Part shown: positions 5,754 to 7,607 of the stretch, one piece after another
How positions within the stretch are numbered: the first letter of the stretch is position 1
Layout: the number at the start of each line of letters is the position of its first letter
NCBI GenBank assembly: GCA_017556885.1
Contig: JAFYLV010000054.1
Coordinates: 1-7,607, forward strand
DNA: 7,607 bases
Direction: 5' to 3'
Source: Clostridia bacterium
GTDB lineage: Bacteria; Bacillota; Clostridia; Oscillospirales; QAMX01
Position numbers and translations under genes: made by a program
The notes under the pieces: model-generated
What the model was told of the DNA's origin: nothing
The model's input: the letters and a program-made list of their open reading frames with translations, nothing else
The model's database searches: none

Positions 5754-6584
5754 ATGGAAAACTATCTCGAATTTATCAAAAAGCCGCAGGAAGGACGCAC
5801 CTTCCGCGCCGCCCTTTTTGATTTTGACGGCACCCTCTCCCTCATCCGCGAGGGATGGCAGGAGGTCATGGTTCCCTACTTTGTGGAGGTGCTTTCCGCC
5901 GCCCCCGGCGCCGCCGGAGAGATGGAGGCGGAGCTTACCGCCATCGTCCGTGAATTTGTCGACCGGCTGACGGGCAAGCAGACCATTTTCCAGTGCATGG
6001 CGCTGGACGATGCCGTGGCCGAGCGCGGCGGCGAGCGCCGGGATCCCATGATCTATAAGGATGAATATCTCCGCCGGCTCTACCTGCGCATCAACGACCG
6101 GCTGGAGGGACTGCGTTCCGGCAAGACCGCCCCGACGGAGCTTCTCGTGCGCGGCACGGAGGAATTTTTGCAGAAGCTCTGTGATATGGGCATTGCCCTC
6201 TACCTTGCCAGCGGTACCGACCAGCCCGCCGTCCGCGAGGAGGCAAAGCTTCTCGGCGTGGACCGCTTCTTTGGCGAGCATATTTACGGCGCGCTGGATG
6301 AGCATGCCACCGCCTGCACCAAGGAGCTGGTCATCCGCCGCATTCTTTCCGAAACGGGGCTGACGGGCGAGGAGCTGCTCTCCTTCGGCGACGGCTACGT
6401 GGAGATCGAGCTGGTGGCGGGACTCGGCGGCTATGCCGTTGCCGTTGCCACCGATGAAAAGACCCGCGCCGGGGTGGACCCCTGGAAGCGCGAGCGTCTC
6501 ATCGCCGCCGGCGCCTCCGCCGTTGTCCCCGATTTTGCCGAGCCCGATACCCTTGCCGATCTCATCCGAAACCGGGAGGATTGA
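5754..6584 (+). CDS. HAD superfamily hydrolase
   Basis: A 276-residue phosphatase-like HAD protein. Motif I is LFDFDGTLSLIREGW (21-35), with nucleophile Asp23 and general acid Asp25. A helical cap of roughly 110 residues follows (about 35-145). Motif II is the serine of LYLASGTD (Ser153), motif III is Lys190 in CTKELVIRR, and motif IV is FGDGYVEIE with Asp213 and Glu217. All catalytic positions are present, so an active phosphohydrolase is likely. The substrate is unknown. There is no Cys/His zinc motif of the GmhB type. A HAD gene 5 bases before a PfkB sugar kinase suggests a shared phosphosugar pathway, but this rests on context only. The 17-base gap from the U32 gene carries the RBS. The upstream open frame is a GC-rich artefact, not an N-terminal extension. 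Confidence 0.88.
   Translation: MENYLEFIKKPQEGRTFRAALFDFDGTLSLIREGWQEVMVPYFVEVLSAAPGAAGEMEAELTAIVREFVDRLTGKQTIFQCMALDDAVAERGGERRDPMIYKDEYLRRLYLRINDRLEGLRSGKTAPTELLVRGTEEFLQKLCDMGIALYLASGTDQPAVREEAKLLGVDRFFGEHIYGALDEHATACTKELVIRRILSETGLTGEELLSFGDGYVEIELVAGLGGYAVAVATDEKTRAGVDPWKRERLIAAGASAVVPDFAEPDTLADLIRNRED
6574..6580 (+). promoter_or_regulatory. Ribosome binding site deciding the PfkB kinase start
   Basis: GGGAGGA at the very end of the HAD gene lies 9 bases before ATG 6590. An in-frame TTG at 6581 directly abuts this site and so cannot be the start it serves. Confidence 0.8.
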
Positions 6585-6589
6585 CTGAA

Positions 6590-7594
6590 ATGAACCGCGA
6601 GCGCCTGCAGGAGCTGCTTTCCGGAGCAAAAAACGCCCGGATCACCGTGCTCGGTGACTTTTGCCTGGATAAATATCTGTATATCGATGCCTCGCTGGAC
6701 GAGCCCTCTCTGGAGACCGGCCTCACCGCTTTTCAGGTGACGGGACGGAAGCTTTCCCCCGGCGGCGCAGGCAACGTCTGCGCAAACCTTGCCGCCCTCG
6801 GCGCAAAGGTACTGGCGCTGGGCGTCATCGGCGATGACGGCGAGGGCTACGACCTTCTGCGGGCGCTGGATGTCCGCGGTATCGACAATGCCCTTGTGCG
6901 CACCGATTCCCGCTGCACCTCCACCTACGTAAAGCCCATGCGCTCCGGTCCCGACGGTTATACCGAGCAGAACCGGCTGGATCTGAAGAACTTTGCACCC
7001 CTTTCCCCGGAGGATGAGGCGGCACTCCTTGCCTCCCTGCGAAAGGCGGCGAAGGAAAGCGATGCCATCCTCGTGGTGGACCAGTTCCTGGAAGAGGACT
7101 GCGGCACCGTCAACCGCCGGGTGAAGAACGCCCATGCGGAGATCGCAAGGGAAAATCCCGATCTGGTGATCTTTGCCGATTCCCGCGCCTACATTCACAC
7201 CTTCCGCGAATGCGTCATCAAGTGCAATAACTTTGAGGCTGTGCGCATCTTTGACCCCAAAAATTCCGATCCCACCCCCGAGGAGGTCTCCGCCGCCGGC
7301 AAAAAGCTTGCCGACGCTCAGGGCCGCCCGGTTTTCGTCACCCTTGGCGGAGACGGCATGCTGGTCTTTGACCGGGGCGAGCCGGAGCACGTTCCCACGG
7401 TGGTATGTGAAGGCCCCTTTGATTTCTGCGGCGCAGGCGATTCCGCCTCCGCCGGCATCACGCTGGCCCTCGCCCTCGGCGCAAGCCCTGCCGAGGCTGC
7501 CGCTCTCGGCAATATGGTCGCCTCTGTCACCATCCGCAAGATCGGTGAGACGGGCACCGCAAGCCCGGAAGAGCTTCTGGCACTTTTCAACTGA
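6590..7594 (+). CDS. PfkB family carbohydrate kinase, HldE/RfaE kinase-like
   Basis: A 334-residue ribokinase-fold kinase. It opens with ITVLGDFCLDKYLYID (18-33). This resembles the start of the RfaE/HldE kinase domain (GD.MLD.Y), which phosphorylates heptose 7-phosphate at carbon 1 in nucleotide-heptose synthesis. The PfkB N-terminal signature LSPGGAGNVCANLAALGA (55-72) is close to the HldE form. The C-terminal signature is DFCGAGDSASAGI (278-290), with Asp284 as catalytic base; Cys280 replaces the more usual Thr-Gly context before GAGD. The protein lacks the nucleotidyltransferase domain of bifunctional HldE, so it would be kinase-only (HldA-like). The sugar is inferred only from similarity; other PfkB substrates are possible. 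It is the last complete gene, 5 bases after the HAD gene, and the 13 bases after its stop begin with an A-run. Confidence 0.88.
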   Translation: MNRERLQELLSGAKNARITVLGDFCLDKYLYIDASLDEPSLETGLTAFQVTGRKLSPGGAGNVCANLAALGAKVLALGVIGDDGEGYDLLRALDVRGIDNALVRTDSRCTSTYVKPMRSGPDGYTEQNRLDLKNFAPLSPEDEAALLASLRKAAKESDAILVVDQFLEEDCGTVNRRVKNAHAEIARENPDLVIFADSRAYIHTFRECVIKCNNFEAVRIFDPKNSDPTPEEVSAAGKKLADAQGRPVFVTLGGDGMLVFDRGEPEHVPTVVCEGPFDFCGAGDSASAGITLALALGASPAEAAALGNMVASVTIRKIGETGTASPEELLALFN

Positions 7595-7607
7595 AAAAAA
7601 GCCACCC
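7595..7607 (+). terminator. Possible first half of a terminator, cut by the window end
   Basis: Directly after the TGA stop come seven A residues and then GCCACCC. This is what the left arm of a bidirectional hairpin terminator would look like, similar to the A-run flanked one at 270-310. The right arm is outside the window, so this is a guess. Confidence 0.25.

Noticed and set aside
6581..6589. TTG 6581 as the start of the PfkB kinase.
   Set aside because: The GGGAGGA site directly touches this TTG, leaving no spacing. ATG 6590 is spaced 9 bases and is the better codon.

Overview
The window looks like a piece of chromosome from a GC-rich anaerobic member of the Firmicutes, probably class Clostridia and perhaps near the Oscillospiraceae. 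This is inferred from four things. The base composition is high (judged by eye, around 60% GC), with C/G-ending codons. Shine-Dalgarno sites are strong (AAGGAGG, GGGAGGA). The organism uses the flavin-dependent thymidylate synthase ThyX. An mltG-like gene sits directly before a U32 'peptidase' gene, as in the Bacillus/Clostridium yrrL-yrrO neighbourhood. The sequence alone does not fix a species.

Layout. Positions 1-251 are the 3' end of a NodB-type polysaccharide deacetylase gene, read to the right. A strong bidirectional terminator (270-310) separates it from a 51-residue two-helix membrane protein gene on the minus strand (309-464), whose stop codon lies in the terminator stem. A compact divergent promoter region (about 496-570) drives that small gene leftward and a seven-gene run rightward. 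Both -35 boxes lie in one inverted repeat centred at 530.

The rightward run (598-7594) is almost certainly one operon, because gaps range from a 4-base overlap to 24 bases and no internal terminator is visible. In order it encodes: a WecG/TagA/CpsF glycosyltransferase; ThyX; a dTMP kinase of the clostridial subtype; a DJ-1/PfpI protein; an MltG-type endolytic transglycosylase; a U32 protein of the TrhP/YegQ tRNA-hydroxylation type; a HAD hydrolase; and a PfkB kinase resembling the heptose-phosphate kinase (HldE/RfaE) domain. Counting the PfkB kinase, the run holds eight coding sequences, or seven downstream of the glycosyltransferase. The final 13 bases may begin another terminator.

How the genes fit together. 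ThyX and dTMP kinase are consecutive steps from dUMP to dTDP. The glycosyltransferase and MltG belong to envelope polymer synthesis and peptidoglycan termination, and the deacetylase upstream fits the same theme. The U32 protein most likely acts on wobble uridine in tRNA. The HAD and PfkB proteins look like a phosphatase/kinase pair for a phosphorylated sugar, possibly of the nucleotide-heptose type, though the substrate is not shown by the sequence.

Most of the window is ordinary housekeeping sequence. I found no CRISPR array, mobile element, RNA gene or obvious undescribed system. The points most worth a second look are an Asp-to-Ala change in the DRY motif of the dTMP kinase, the HAD-PfkB pair, the symmetric divergent promoter and the small membrane protein.
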